A DNA stretch of 64,000 bases from Cryptomeria japonica (lineage: Eukaryota; Streptophyta; Pinopsida; Cupressales; Cupressaceae), in contig NC_081412.1 in assembly GCF_030272615.1 (NCBI RefSeq), positions 673,021,823-673,085,822 on the forward strand, in the 5' to 3' direction. Below are positions 35,066-45,389 of the stretch, one piece after another. Position numbers and translations under genes: made by a program. The notes below the pieces were generated by a model. That model did not search any database. It had not been told where the DNA came from and was given only the letters and a program-made list of their open reading frames with translations. How positions within the stretch are numbered: the stretch's first letter is position 1; every line of letters begins with the position of its first letter.

Positions 35066-35544
35066 ATGAGTTCGGTGAGTGGAGGGCGGCAACGACTAGG
35101 GGAGGTTCAAGGGGACTCTAGCAAGGAGGATGCGACAAATCTGCTCACATCTGGTTCTGTCGTTCAGGACCTTGTGCAAGTGTTGCCTTTTGTTGACATT
35201 CGTATGGATTGCTTCAGAATTTTCGTAGAGATTGGGAATGTGGATGGTGTTCGTGACTTGTGTGGGTCCTTCTTGGAGCCCTCCTTGTCCTCTTTGATGG
35301 TGTTCAATGGGGTTTCTTTGGGGTACTCATCTCCTCCATCGTCAATTTTTGCTAATCCTCCATCTGGAACAATATTTTTTTGCAGATATCAGTCTCCCCA
35401 CACAGACAGTGTATTTATTGAGAGATCCGAGAATGACACTTTTGTTAATATTAAGAACTTCTCTCACAATCTCACCATGGCCAAGATAGAAAACACTCTA
35501 GTGGGCAATTTCAAGGGTAGACAACCTGAGATTATTGCAGTTCG
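35066..35544 (+). pseudogene. DUF4283 zinc-knuckle protein, N-terminal part (LINE ORF1 type)
   Basis: An intact 160-codon frame from ATG 35066: Gly/Ser-rich N-terminus, a hydrophobic middle, then the DUF4283 entry motif E-N-T-L-V-G-N-F-K-G-R-Q-P. The frame is cut at 35544 by the start of a 15.9-kb nested retrotransposon block; the partial codon at the cut is completed in frame at 51465, where DUF4283 continues. The protein family binds RNA in plant LINEs. No ORF2 is visible nearby, so it may be a LINE remnant or a domesticated ORF1-like gene killed by the insertion. Confidence 0.7.
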
Positions 35545-37116
35545 TGTTGGAAGTGGTTTCAATCTGAAACAATAAAAAATTCTGAAAAATTTGATAGACC
35601 TTTTTAACACAATACAATTTGTTTTAAATGAGAAACAAGAAATGCTGATTAAAGATATTCAACCCTTACAAGGTCTAAGAAGAAAGATTAGGATATATTG
35701 ACTAAACAATCTGCATATGCTTCTATGAGATACATCTTTTACTGCAACTATCAGACGAACTAAAACAACTTCACATGCAAATGATACTACAGATTTACAA
35801 ACACAAATTTGCATATAATGAATGACATAAATATCAGAGATTGACCTAATGAACAAATATGAAAAAGGACAAGATTTTCAAAACATTTTACAAGACACAA
35901 ATTTCATGAGTGGAAAACCGTCATGGGGTATAAAAACCACTTGTAACCTGTCAACTTTATTTCATCTCGAAAATCCAACTTATCACAATGGTGGAGTCTT
36001 TTCTCAACACCTCAAAATGCCAACAACAATTTAAGAACAAATTCAACAGTGAAGTGTTTTGATGGAATCTGGATTCAACATCTTACAACTTAAGAACCTA
36101 TGAAAAATTTGCTCTCAACACTGACCCTACAACTGCATTGTATTTGCAATTCCAAAATCATGTTTGCTAGCAAATCATAGGAATAGTCTATGCAAACTTA
36201 TTTGAGTACATATTCTATCAACCAAAACTGATTTAACATAATATAGCAGAATGACAAAAAACACTCCCTTATAATTTCTTTTCAAAAGAAAACTTCTTAC
36301 TCTGTTTTCAACATTCGATGCTCAAGACACTTAAGACAGAGCAGCTAAGTAGTGACCCAAATGATTTTTTTATTTTTCACACCCACTTCTTTCATATTAC
36401 ACCAAATATATATGCATCTGTTTTTTAACATAAACGAGTAAAAATAACTTCCTTTGTAAAAATGAAATGCTCATAATTGAAGAACTGGTATGCAAACTAC
36501 TTTTTCAACCAACTGTCAAGAGAAAACCCTTCTATATATCACTTTTCATTAAATTGAATCCTTTTTTATATATGCTTAAAAGAATACCTGACTATGCCGG
36601 TAAAAAGTCAAAAAGAAACTAGAAAAACCTGATTGCATCTTTTGCTCGAAGTCCACCTTTTGTGCATGATGACAATAACCAATTCATGCTCGACGATATC
36701 ACATTCAAGACATGGTGATAAAATAAAAACTAACTGCAACATCTGAAAAATAGTTATTTGGTAGTGCATCCAAAATTGTGCATGGTGGGTAGGGTTCGAG
36801 GAAATTGTTTTGAAAGAAAGCTAAACAATATGATATACAAGCTCCAAAACAAACAACAATGATATTTGAAATCTGAATAATATCAAGTGCCCGAAGTAAA
36901 AGTTGCCCACATGCCAAAGGATATGCATTTAATCAAGTAACTCTCATGGACTTCATTTGCCAAGTGAAATAGGATATGCATTTAATCAAGTATCCCCGTG
37001 AGCAAGTAACCACTACATAAGGAGCTACACATTAATCAAGAAGTCAAACATCCAACTTGTCATCTTGACCACCACAAGTTGACATTAAGGAAAATAACAA
37101 AGATAAGAGACCAACA
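35545..37116 (-). repeat. Outer copia 3' LTR (left)
   Basis: 1,572 bp, beginning TGTTGG and ending CCAACA. It matches the right LTR throughout but lacks about 35 bp near its left end, including the run of G found in the right copy (GAGAGGGAGGGGGGG). The 61-codon open frame at 35849 has a counterpart in the other LTR and is not a gene. Confidence 0.92.
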
Positions 37117-37131
37117 AACTCCCCCTTATTT
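37117..37131 (-). other. Outer copia polypurine tract
   Basis: The plus strand AACTCCCCCTTATTT directly next to the LTR reads as a purine-rich AAATAAGGGGGAGTT on the element strand, the expected start site for plus-strand DNA synthesis. Confidence 0.75.
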
Positions 37132-37164
37132 TCTTAATGGCAAAAAAAATGCACTCTGCAATGC

Positions 37165-37411
37165 CAACAACATGAACCATGAACCATGAACCATTAACCA
37201 TGTACCATGAACCATATACCATGAACCATGAATCATGTACTACCAATAACCTGAACCATAAATCATGAGTCGTGAGCCATGCAATGCCAATAAGATGAAT
37301 CATGTATCATAAGCCATGTAAAGTCAAAGACATGAGCCATGAACCATGATTCATAACACATGCAATGTCAGTGACATGAGCCATGAATCTTGAATCATAA
37401 ACCATGCAATT
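37165..37411. repeat. Heptamer-based array of ACCATGA variants
   Basis: About 250 bp made of CATGAACCATGAACCATG-type words, with variants such as GAGCCATG, AATCATG and GTACCATG, most regular at 37170-37245. It lies between the polypurine tract and the RNase H end of the outer copia, in its 3' untranslated region. Confidence 0.85.
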
Positions 37412-37671
37412 AACAAAGCAGTTTAACACCAAAGTAAACTGATATAAGAATCTGAGCATAATTTAAAAATAAAACAACCTAAGCATATTCTGAACCAACC
37501 AAAAAATCCATGCAACATGTGTAACCTACCATGTAACACCTATATGAAATCTGAAACATCTCCTCCTTTTTTGTCTTCAAGGACAAAGGGTGCATATTGA
37601 TGGAGAGCAAAGCTCCCCCTCAACCAATAAACAATGCATTAATCAAGAGTACACTGAGAAAGAACTCTGAG

Positions 37672-37925
37672 TCATAATCGAAGTTTGTCAAATGCATCTG
37701 GAGCTATGGGCTTGGTAAAAATGTCTACAACCTGTGCTTGAGTAGGAAGATAGTGCAATATAACTTCATTAACCAAAAAAATTTCACAAAGAAAGAGTAA
37801 CCAAGTTGCAACATGTTTCATTCTGGAATGCATTCTGGGATTTTTAGAGAGACTGATAGCACTAGTATTATCACAAAAAATATTAAGAGGTTTCTCAACA
37901 ATAATACCCATATCTAGAAGAGTTT
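37672..37925 (-). pseudogene. Outer copia RNase H, C-terminal part
   Basis: A 79-codon frame with the copia RNase H signature I-F-C-D-N-T-S-A-I-S-L, M-K-H-V and D-I-F-T-K-P. The upstream half of the domain lies at 45390 onward, on the far side of the inner copia; the two halves meet in frame at the GAGCC duplication. The L-L-F-L-C stretch where H-Y/H-F-L-R is expected is substituted. Confidence 0.88.
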
Positions 37926-37930
37926 GAGCC
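37926..37930. repeat. Inner copia target duplication, left copy (GAGCC)
   Basis: GAGCC directly before TGATG of the left LTR; the identical 5 bp follow the right LTR at 45385-45389. Perfect match, so a clean integrase-mediated insertion. Confidence 0.93.
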
Positions 37931-39454
37931 TGATGAGTAATGATGAATAGTAACTATCCAACATGTACTGAGAGGGGGGGGGTGAATCAGTACAGACAAA
38001 AACTTTCTCCACAACTCAAACAGCAGAGACTGCACTAATAGGTAAACAACATCATCGATCTAAGTCAGGCCACTACCGGTAAAACACAGTGAGATTGTAA
38101 AAGACATAAACTGATAACACTTAGATCTTATCCATACCTAATATCTCCTTTCCACTTCACCCATATACATAAACAAGTAATACATCAGAAATATAAAGAC
38201 TACTGGCTTAGCATGAATTACCACTTAACAGAAAATACTAATCATCACATGAAAAAGCATCACACATGACACACTGATTTTTCATGTGGAAACCCAACAG
38301 GGAAAAACCATAGTGGGGATGAATACCCATAAGCTATTCTTTGAACTCTTTTGAAGTCCGCTCTGTTAGGAGCCTAATCCGGTTAAGGACTTTACAATAG
38401 GTTCTGCTAGGAACCGATCCTGCTAGGGATCACCCAGTTAAGGGATGGCTAAATACTTGGTTAAAGGTTATAACCCTGTTAAAGGTTACCTCACAAGAGG
38501 ATTTGAATAACTCAATGAATTTGAGTCACCCTATTAAAAGATTTGCAGAAAGCCTGTTAAAGCTACTCGGTTAAGAGATTTTCCAACTGCTGAAATGGTT
38601 AGAAGTCAACAGGTAATACAATGATCTGGTAACAACACTCAATGCCAATTCAGATCCACTTTATTTCCTTTTCTTCTGCAATCTCATTCTGCAGGTATCA
38701 ACACACTTCTCTGGTCTGGCAAGAATCAAGTATCTCTACACTTGGATACACACACAACATTTACCAACAACTTCAAATGAAAAACATCATCAACCTTATA
38801 GACAACAGATAGGTCGGTGGCATAAACCCTAAACCCTAAACATTTAGGTTATCAATACAGTCGGTCCAATCCGGACCATTCAATCACATTGCATAATGTA
38901 AAATGATCTTGAACAAATCTCAAGACGTTCTCCATCATTCATTCTTTGCCACTTCTAGAAGCTGGTAACCCATCATGCTCTCTCCACCATTTGCTGAGAC
39001 TTCACACATTCCCAAGGTAGATAGGATCAATCATCTTCATGTAAGATCCTCAAGGAAATCCTTCACGTGCACAAGGCTGACGTGGCAACACAATCTGATC
39101 TTCATTTCAATGCTAACCCATCACAGAATGTCATCGATCGAATCACATAGACTTAAAATGCATCAACCGGAAACCCTGAATCGTGGACTACTAGCCAGTT
39201 GTCATACCAAATTAAAACCCCAATATAAAACATTCCATATATCGGTTCACATTCTAACATACCGGTTCACTTGAACAAACACACCACTTCACTTTTTCAC
39301 ATATATCGGTTCACATCATCATTCCGGTTCTCTTGCCAATTTTTGTACTTCAATATACCAGTTCATACTTTAGCATATTGACATCAATGTTAACATACAA
39401 TATCATCACGTCATCAAACTCTACACATATGCCAACAATCTCCTCCTTCCAACA
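37931..39454 (-). repeat. Inner copia 3' LTR (left)
   Basis: Starts TGATGAGTAATGATGAA, ends CCTCCTTCCAACA. It contains a run of G followed by TGAATCAG, a telomere-like AAACCCTAAACCCTAAA (38824-38840), a GTTAAAGG-rich segment (38370-38600) and several ACCGGTTCAC-like words near its right end, which is U3 in element orientation. Confidence 0.93.
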
Positions 39455-39467
39455 ATCTCCTCCTTTG
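39455..39467 (-). other. Inner copia polypurine tract
   Basis: ATCTCCTCCTTTG on the plus strand, purine-rich on the element strand, next to the LTR. The last 19 bp of the LTR repeat the same CCAACAATCTCCTCC pattern, as if the LTR end had been extended by one copy of the tract. Confidence 0.7.
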
Positions 39468-39695
39468 GCATTGATGGCAACATATAAAGATATCTCTTCA
39501 CTTTACATCTTCTCCCCAATACTACAGATATCTTCTCCACTTCACATCTTCTCCCCCTTTGACAACAATGCCAAAGTTAGGACACAAACAACTATGTTCC
39601 ATTATGCTACTCCCCCTAAGGAGTAGCATCCTTAAACACACCAATCCTGAAAAGATTTGACAATGCAATTCCTGACTGATGTGGAGCACAAACCT

Positions 39696-42200
39696 TTAGT
39701 TCACCTCTTGAAGGGGCATCACCCCTAATTCACCTCTTAAATAGGTAAACATAGCCTTTGGTAGAGTCTTGGTGAATATATCTGCTAACTGCTCCTTATT
39801 GGAGACATGTTCCAATACAACTTCTTTAAACTGAACTTTCACCCTCAAGAAATGATACTTGAGCTCAAAGTGCTTGGTTCTAGCATACAAAACTAGATTC
39901 TTGGAAATATTAATTGCACTAGTGTTGTCATAAAAGATACTCACCAGTTTAGATACAGGGACTATGAAACCACTTAATACATGCTTCATCCAAATTGTCT
40001 GAGTGCAGTTCATAAATGCTGCTACATATTCTACTTCTGCTATAGACTAAGAGATACAACTCTGCTTCTTACTCATCCATGAAACTATTCTACCACCGAG
40101 AAAGAATGCACCACCGGTTGTGCTCTTCCGGTCATCCACATTGCTAGCCCAATCGGCATCTATAAACACTTTGATATTGAAATCATTATTGTATGGATAC
40201 CACAATCCATAATCTATAGTTCCCTTCAGATATCTAAGAATCCTCTTGACTGCTACCAAGTGGGATTCTCTTGGACTTTTCTGGAAACGTACAGTAATGC
40301 CCACTACATGTACAATGTCCGGTCTGTTGTGTACTACATAGTGCAACTTACCAATCATTGATTGGTATTCCTTCTCATTCACTAATGCTAAGTCATCTTC
40401 TTTTGATAATTTACAACTAGTCACCATCGATGTACCAACCGGTTTGTTATCTTCCATGCCAAAGGTCTTCAACACCTCTTTGACATACTTGGACTGAGTG
40501 ATAAAGATGCCATCTTTCATTTGTTGAATCTGTAGTCCAATGAAGAACTTAATCTCTCCAATTAGTGACATTTCAAATTCCTTCTTCATCTCATCTTCAA
40601 AATCATGACTCATCTTGTCATCTCCACCAAAGATTATGTCATCAATAAACACTTCACAGATTAGGATCTGATCACCTTCTAACTTCAGATAGATATTGCT
40701 ATCTTCATTTGTTCTTTCAAATCCAATCTTTACAAGATGTGAGTGTAAGCATTCATACCATACTCTAGGTGCTTGCTTCAATCCATACAAGGCTTTATGT
40801 AGCCTACACACCATGTCATTGTGTTTTGATAGTGAAAACCCATCTGGTTGCTCTATATAAACTTCCTCTTCAAGTATTCCATTCAGGAATGCAGATTTCA
40901 CATCCATCTAATACACTTCGAATCCCTTGAAGGTTGCATATGCAAGAAGCATTTGAACTCCTTCCAATCTAGCTACTGGAGCAAAGGTTTCTCCATAGTC
41001 TTCTCCTTCTTCTTGAGAATATCCCTTACATACCAGTTTGGCTTTGTTTCTTACCACTGAGCCATCTTCATTCGGCTTGTTTCTGAAAACCCATTTGGTG
41101 CCAATAACATTTTTATGCTCAGGTTTGGGTACTAAAGACCATGTACCATTCTTTTATATCTAGTCAAGTTCCTCTTCCATAGCCTTGATCCAGTCTTCAT
41201 CTTTATGTGCCTCTTTAGATGTTTTAGGCTCAAATTCAGAGATCATGCAAGAATTTTCTCTGACCTTTCTTCTAGTAAGAATTCATGCATCTTTATCTCC
41301 TATGATCTGCTTTGGATCATGATTCAGCTTTACATACCTAGGAATGATCTTAGCTAATTCCTCTTGCTTTTCCTCTTCATCCTCATCTTCATCAGCATCA
41401 GCATCTATCGATGTAGGAGCAGTGTTACTGGTACTTGGTTGTTTTTCAGCCGATTTCCAAAAGGTTACAACCGGTTCATCTACCGCTTGCTCACTACCGG
41501 TTGCCTCAGTTTTCTCAGAGGTTTCATCAACTCTAACATTGATACTTTCCACAATTCTCTGAGTCATGTTGTTAAAGCACTTGAGAGCTTTTCTCTTGGT
41601 GGAATACCCTAAGAATATTCCCTCATCACATTTTGCCTCAAACTTGCTCTGGTGTTCACTTCTCTTGATATAACACTTGCTACCAAAAACTATAAAATAG
41701 CTTACCACTGGTGTCTTACCAGTCCAATACTCATACGGAGTTTTATCCTTTCCTTTCTTGATGAGTACCTGATCTATAGTGTAGATTGCAGTGCTCACCG
41801 CTTCTCTCCAAAAGGTGTGAGCAACCTTCCCTTGAATCAGCATTGTTCTGGCTGCTTCAACTATAGTCCAGTTGTTCCTTTTTGCTAGGCCATTTTGCTG
41901 TGGAGTCCGGGGGGCAGACAATTGCCTCTTGATGCCATTTTCTTCATAGTACTTGTTGAACTCACTAGAAGTGAACTCGCCTCCTTGGTTAGTTCTAAGG
42001 CATTTGATTCTCCTACCACTTTCTTTTTTTACCAATGCTCTGAAGGATTTGAACTTTCCAAAAGCTTTAGACTTGTCTTTCAAGAATGTGACCCACATCA
42101 TTCTTGAGAAATCATCAATAAGAGTCATAAAATACCTATCTCCTTGAATACTCCTAGTTTTCATTGGACCACACAAATCAGTATGCACGAGATTAAGCAA
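39696..42200 (-). pseudogene. Inner copia integrase, reverse transcriptase and RNase H (broken)
   Basis: Integrase core 42200-41283 (L-V-H-T-D-L-C-G-P first Asp; the second catalytic Asp is Asn in L-R-T-N-Q-G-G-E-F; the third-position Glu region N-G-L-A-K-R-N is altered from the usual A-E-R). Reverse transcriptase about 41280-40100 with F-I-D-D-I-I-F intact; RNase H 40046-39696 with F-Y-D-N-T-S-A-I. One reading frame carries nonsense codons at 41283-41285, 41160-41162, 41154-41156, 40908-40910 and 40047-40049. It follows gag-protease after a frameshift at about 42195. Confidence 0.93.
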
Positions 42201-43788
42201 AATTATCTATTGTGAAAGATTTACCTTTGAAGGTTGAGGAAGACATTTTCTCCAGTTGACATTCTCTGCATAGAGGATTCTCCAGTTTGTTCAGCACAGG
42301 CAATCCTCTATCTGCCTCGATCTTACTAGCCTTCACAATGTTATCAAAATTAACATGGCAGAGTCTCCTATGCCATATCCAAAATTCATCAAACTTAGCC
42401 ATTAGACATTGAATGATATTTGTATTTAACTGAAACAGGTTACCTTTGGTCTGCATACCGGTAGCCATCAGTTCACCACTCTTTCCTTTTATTTTGCACA
42501 CTTCATCTTTGAATTCCAGAGTGAGTCCATTATCATTCACCTGAGCAACACTCAGATGGTTATGCCTGAGACCTTCTACCCAATACACATTATCAGCACT
42601 GCTCTTTCCATTTAGAGAAATGGACCCTCTTTCTTTTACCATACAAGGTGCATCATTACCAAATCGGACTACACCTCCATCATATTCTTCCAAAGATAGA
42701 AACTTTCTCTGGTCACCAGTCATATGGTGAGAACAACCACTATCAATAATGCATTCATTAGTATTATCAAAGCGGGAGACAAGAGCCTTCTTGTCTGACA
42801 CATCTTCCTTGACAGCTAGAAATGCTATGTCTTCACTTTCTTCATCTTCTGATTCATCATCAGTGACACCTTCATCAACTGCAACAAGACAGTTTCTCCT
42901 ATTTCCTACTTTGAACTTTTTGAACCTCTTCGGTTTGTCCTTATTATCACCATTAGGATAGTTTACAATAGTGTGTCCTATCCTATTACAAGAAAAACAT
43001 TTCAAAGGGAGCTTACCTTTGTATTTACGAGTTCCCTTAGGAAGTCTCTTAGCCAGAAGAGCTTCAAATTCCATTAGGATTTCCTCATCATCCATATCTC
43101 TTCTTTGTCTACATTCACAACTGGTACTAACTTCTTTACCCTTTCTAGATAGTGCAACAAATGCTTTAAAGGTTGAATTAGTCTTCTGAACACTGCCATC
43201 ATAACTATTTAGCTCATAAGCAGTCAACTTAGCAATGATAGAATCAAGGGACACCTTTGTCTTGTCAATAGATCTCAACTCCTTAATAGCGGCAACCCTT
43301 ATTGCATAGACTGGTAATAAGGTTCTCAAAACTTTGCTAACAATGGTGGAATCATCCATTGTACCTCCTGCACTCTTGATGTCTCCAGCAACAGTTTTAA
43401 TTCTTATCCGATGTTGTTGAATGGTCTCTCCTTCAACCATCCGCATGTTTTCAAATTTTCCCCCAAGGCTTTCTTCCTTAGCTTGCTTCACATGCTCATC
43501 ACCGCCATAAATATTTTCAAGATTATCCCATGCATCTTTGGGATCGTCTTTGTCTTGAACATCTATAAATTTAATATCAGATAGATTGCTGATAAGACCT
43601 TCCATAACTTGCCCATTCTCTTGAATTTCTCTTCTTTGATCATCGGTGAGAGTACCGGTAGGGATAACAAAAGCATTCTCAACATAGTTCAAGTGTTGAG
43701 AACCCTTGCTTTTAATATAGATCTTCATTCTGTCCTTCCATATCTTAAAGTTTTCTATGTTGAACTTAGGACCTTCCCTCTTCATCAT
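42193..43788 (-). pseudogene. Inner copia gag, protease and pre-integrase
   Basis: A 531-codon frame from ATG 43788. Gag capsid-like N-terminal 250 residues (W-D-N-L-E-N-I-Y-G-G), zinc knuckle near residue 262 in which the last Cys is Tyr (C-x2-C-x4-H-x4-Y), an acidic spacer, protease D-S-G-C-S-H-H-M-T near residue 348, and the pre-integrase H-R-R-L-C-H-V-N with C-x2-C near the end. It stops at 42193 because of a frameshift where integrase should begin. Confidence 0.93.
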
Positions 43789-43845
43789 TAGAATAGGATC
43801 TTTTCCCCAAGTGGTTAAGCTTACAACATAGAGGACCTAGAGGAT

Positions 43846-43857
43846 GCTCTGATACCA
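43846..43857 (-). other. Inner copia primer-binding site
   Basis: GCTCTGATACCA on the plus strand is TGGTATCAGAGC on the element strand, complementary to the 3' end of plant initiator methionine tRNA, and lies 2 bp from the LTR. Confidence 0.93.
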
Positions 43858-43859
43858 AT

Positions 43860-45384
43860 TGATGAATAATGATGAACAGTAACTATCCAATAGGTACTGA
43901 GAGGGGGGGGGGGTGAATCAATACAGACAAAAACTTTCTCCACAACTCAAACATCAAAGACTACACTAATAGGTAAACAACATCACCGATCTAAGTCAGG
44001 GCACTACCAGTAAAAAACAATGAGATTGTAAAAGACATAAACTGGTAACACTTAGATCTTCTCCATACCTAATATCTCCTTTCCACTTCACCCATATACA
44101 AAAACAAGTAATACATCAGAAATATAAAGATTACTGGCTCAACATGCATTACGACTTAACAGAAAATACTAATCATAACATGAAAAAGCATCACACATGA
44201 CACACTGATTTTTCATGTGGAAACCCAACAGGGAAAAACCACGACAGGGACGAATACCCACAAGTTGTTCTTTGAACTCTTCTAAAGTCCGCTCTATTAG
44301 GAGCCTAATCCAGTTAAGGACTTTACAATAGGTTCTGCTAGGAACCGATCCTGCTAGGGATCACATGATTAAGGGATGGCTAAATACCCGGTTAAAGGTT
44401 ATAACCCTATTAAAGGTTAACTCGCAAGAGGATTTGAAGAACTCAATGAATTTGAGTTACCCTGTTAAAGGATTTGTAGAAAGCCTATTAAAGCTACCTG
44501 GCTAAGGGGTTTTCCAACTATTGAAATGGTTAGAAGTCAACAGGTAATACAACAATCTGGTAATATCACTCAATGCCAATACAGATCCACTCTAGTTCCT
44601 TTTCTTCTACAATCTCATTCTGCAGGTATCAACACACTTCTTCAGTGTGGCAAGAATCAAGTATCTCTACACTCAGATACACACACAACATTTGCCAACA
44701 ACTTCAAATGAAAACATCATCAACCTTATAGATAATAGATAGGTTGGTGGCATAAACCCTAAACCCTAAACATTTAGGTTATCAATACATTCAGTCCAAT
44801 CCTGACTGTTCAATCACATTGCATAATGTAAAATGATCTTGAACAAATCTCAAGATGTTCTCCATCATTCATTCTTTGCCACTTCTGGAAGCTGGTAACC
44901 CATCACGTGCTCTCCACCATTTTCTGAGACTTCACACATTCCTGAGGTAGATAGGATCAATTTTCTTCATGCAAGATCCTCAAGGAAATCCTTCACGTGC
45001 ACAAGGCTGATGTGGCAACACAATCTGATCTCCATTTCAATACTAACCCATCACAGAATGTCGTCGGTCGAATCACATAGACTTAAAATGCATCAACTGG
45101 AAACCCTAAAGCCGAGACTACCAATCGGTAGTCATACCAAATGAAAACCCTGATACAAAACATTCCATATACCGGTTCACATTCCAACATACTGGTTCAC
45201 TTGAACAAACATACCGGTTCACTTTTTCACATATACCAGTTCACATCATCATACCGGTTCTCTTGCCAGTTTGCTTACTTCAATATACTGGTTCATACTT
45301 CAGCATATTGACATCAATGGCAACATACAATATCATCATGTCATCAAACTCTGCACATATGCCAACAATCTCCCCCTTCCAACA
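43860..45384 (-). repeat. Inner copia 5' LTR (right)
   Basis: 1,525 bp, TGATGAATAATGATGAA to CCCCCTTCCAACA. Same internal landmarks as the left copy, including the telomere-like AAACCCTAAACCCTAAA at 44754-44770 and six ACCGGTTCAC-like words between 45170 and 45296. Confidence 0.93.
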
Positions 45385-45389
45385 GAGCC
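45385..45389. repeat. Inner copia target duplication, right copy (GAGCC)
   Basis: Identical to 37926-37930. Outer-copia RNase H coding continues immediately beyond it. Confidence 0.93.

Larger units (their letters stand above)
37931..45384 (-). mobile_element. Inner Ty1/copia element, complete but decayed
   Basis: LTRs 37931-39454 (1,524 bp) and 43860-45384 (1,525 bp), a perfect GAGCC target duplication, tRNA-iMet primer site (43846-43857), polypurine tract (39455-39467), and gag-PR-IN-RT-RH on the minus strand. By eye the first 190 bp of the LTRs differ at about 8% of positions, so it is not recent. A frameshift and at least five nonsense codons inactivate it. It sits inside the RNase H of the outer copia. 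Confidence 0.95.

Noticed and set aside
35849-36034. 61-codon open frame, also found at 50197-50382 with few changes.
   Set aside because: Both copies lie at the same place in the two LTRs of the outer copia; similarity reflects LTR duplication, not coding selection.
37085-37303. 72-codon frame with repeated Trp, Phe, Met and Val.
   Set aside because: It is the translation of the ACCATGA heptamer array.
41344-43189. Plus-strand frames of 60-80 codons opposite the inner copia gag-pol.
   Set aside because: Shadows of the minus-strand retrotransposon frames; no motif of their own.
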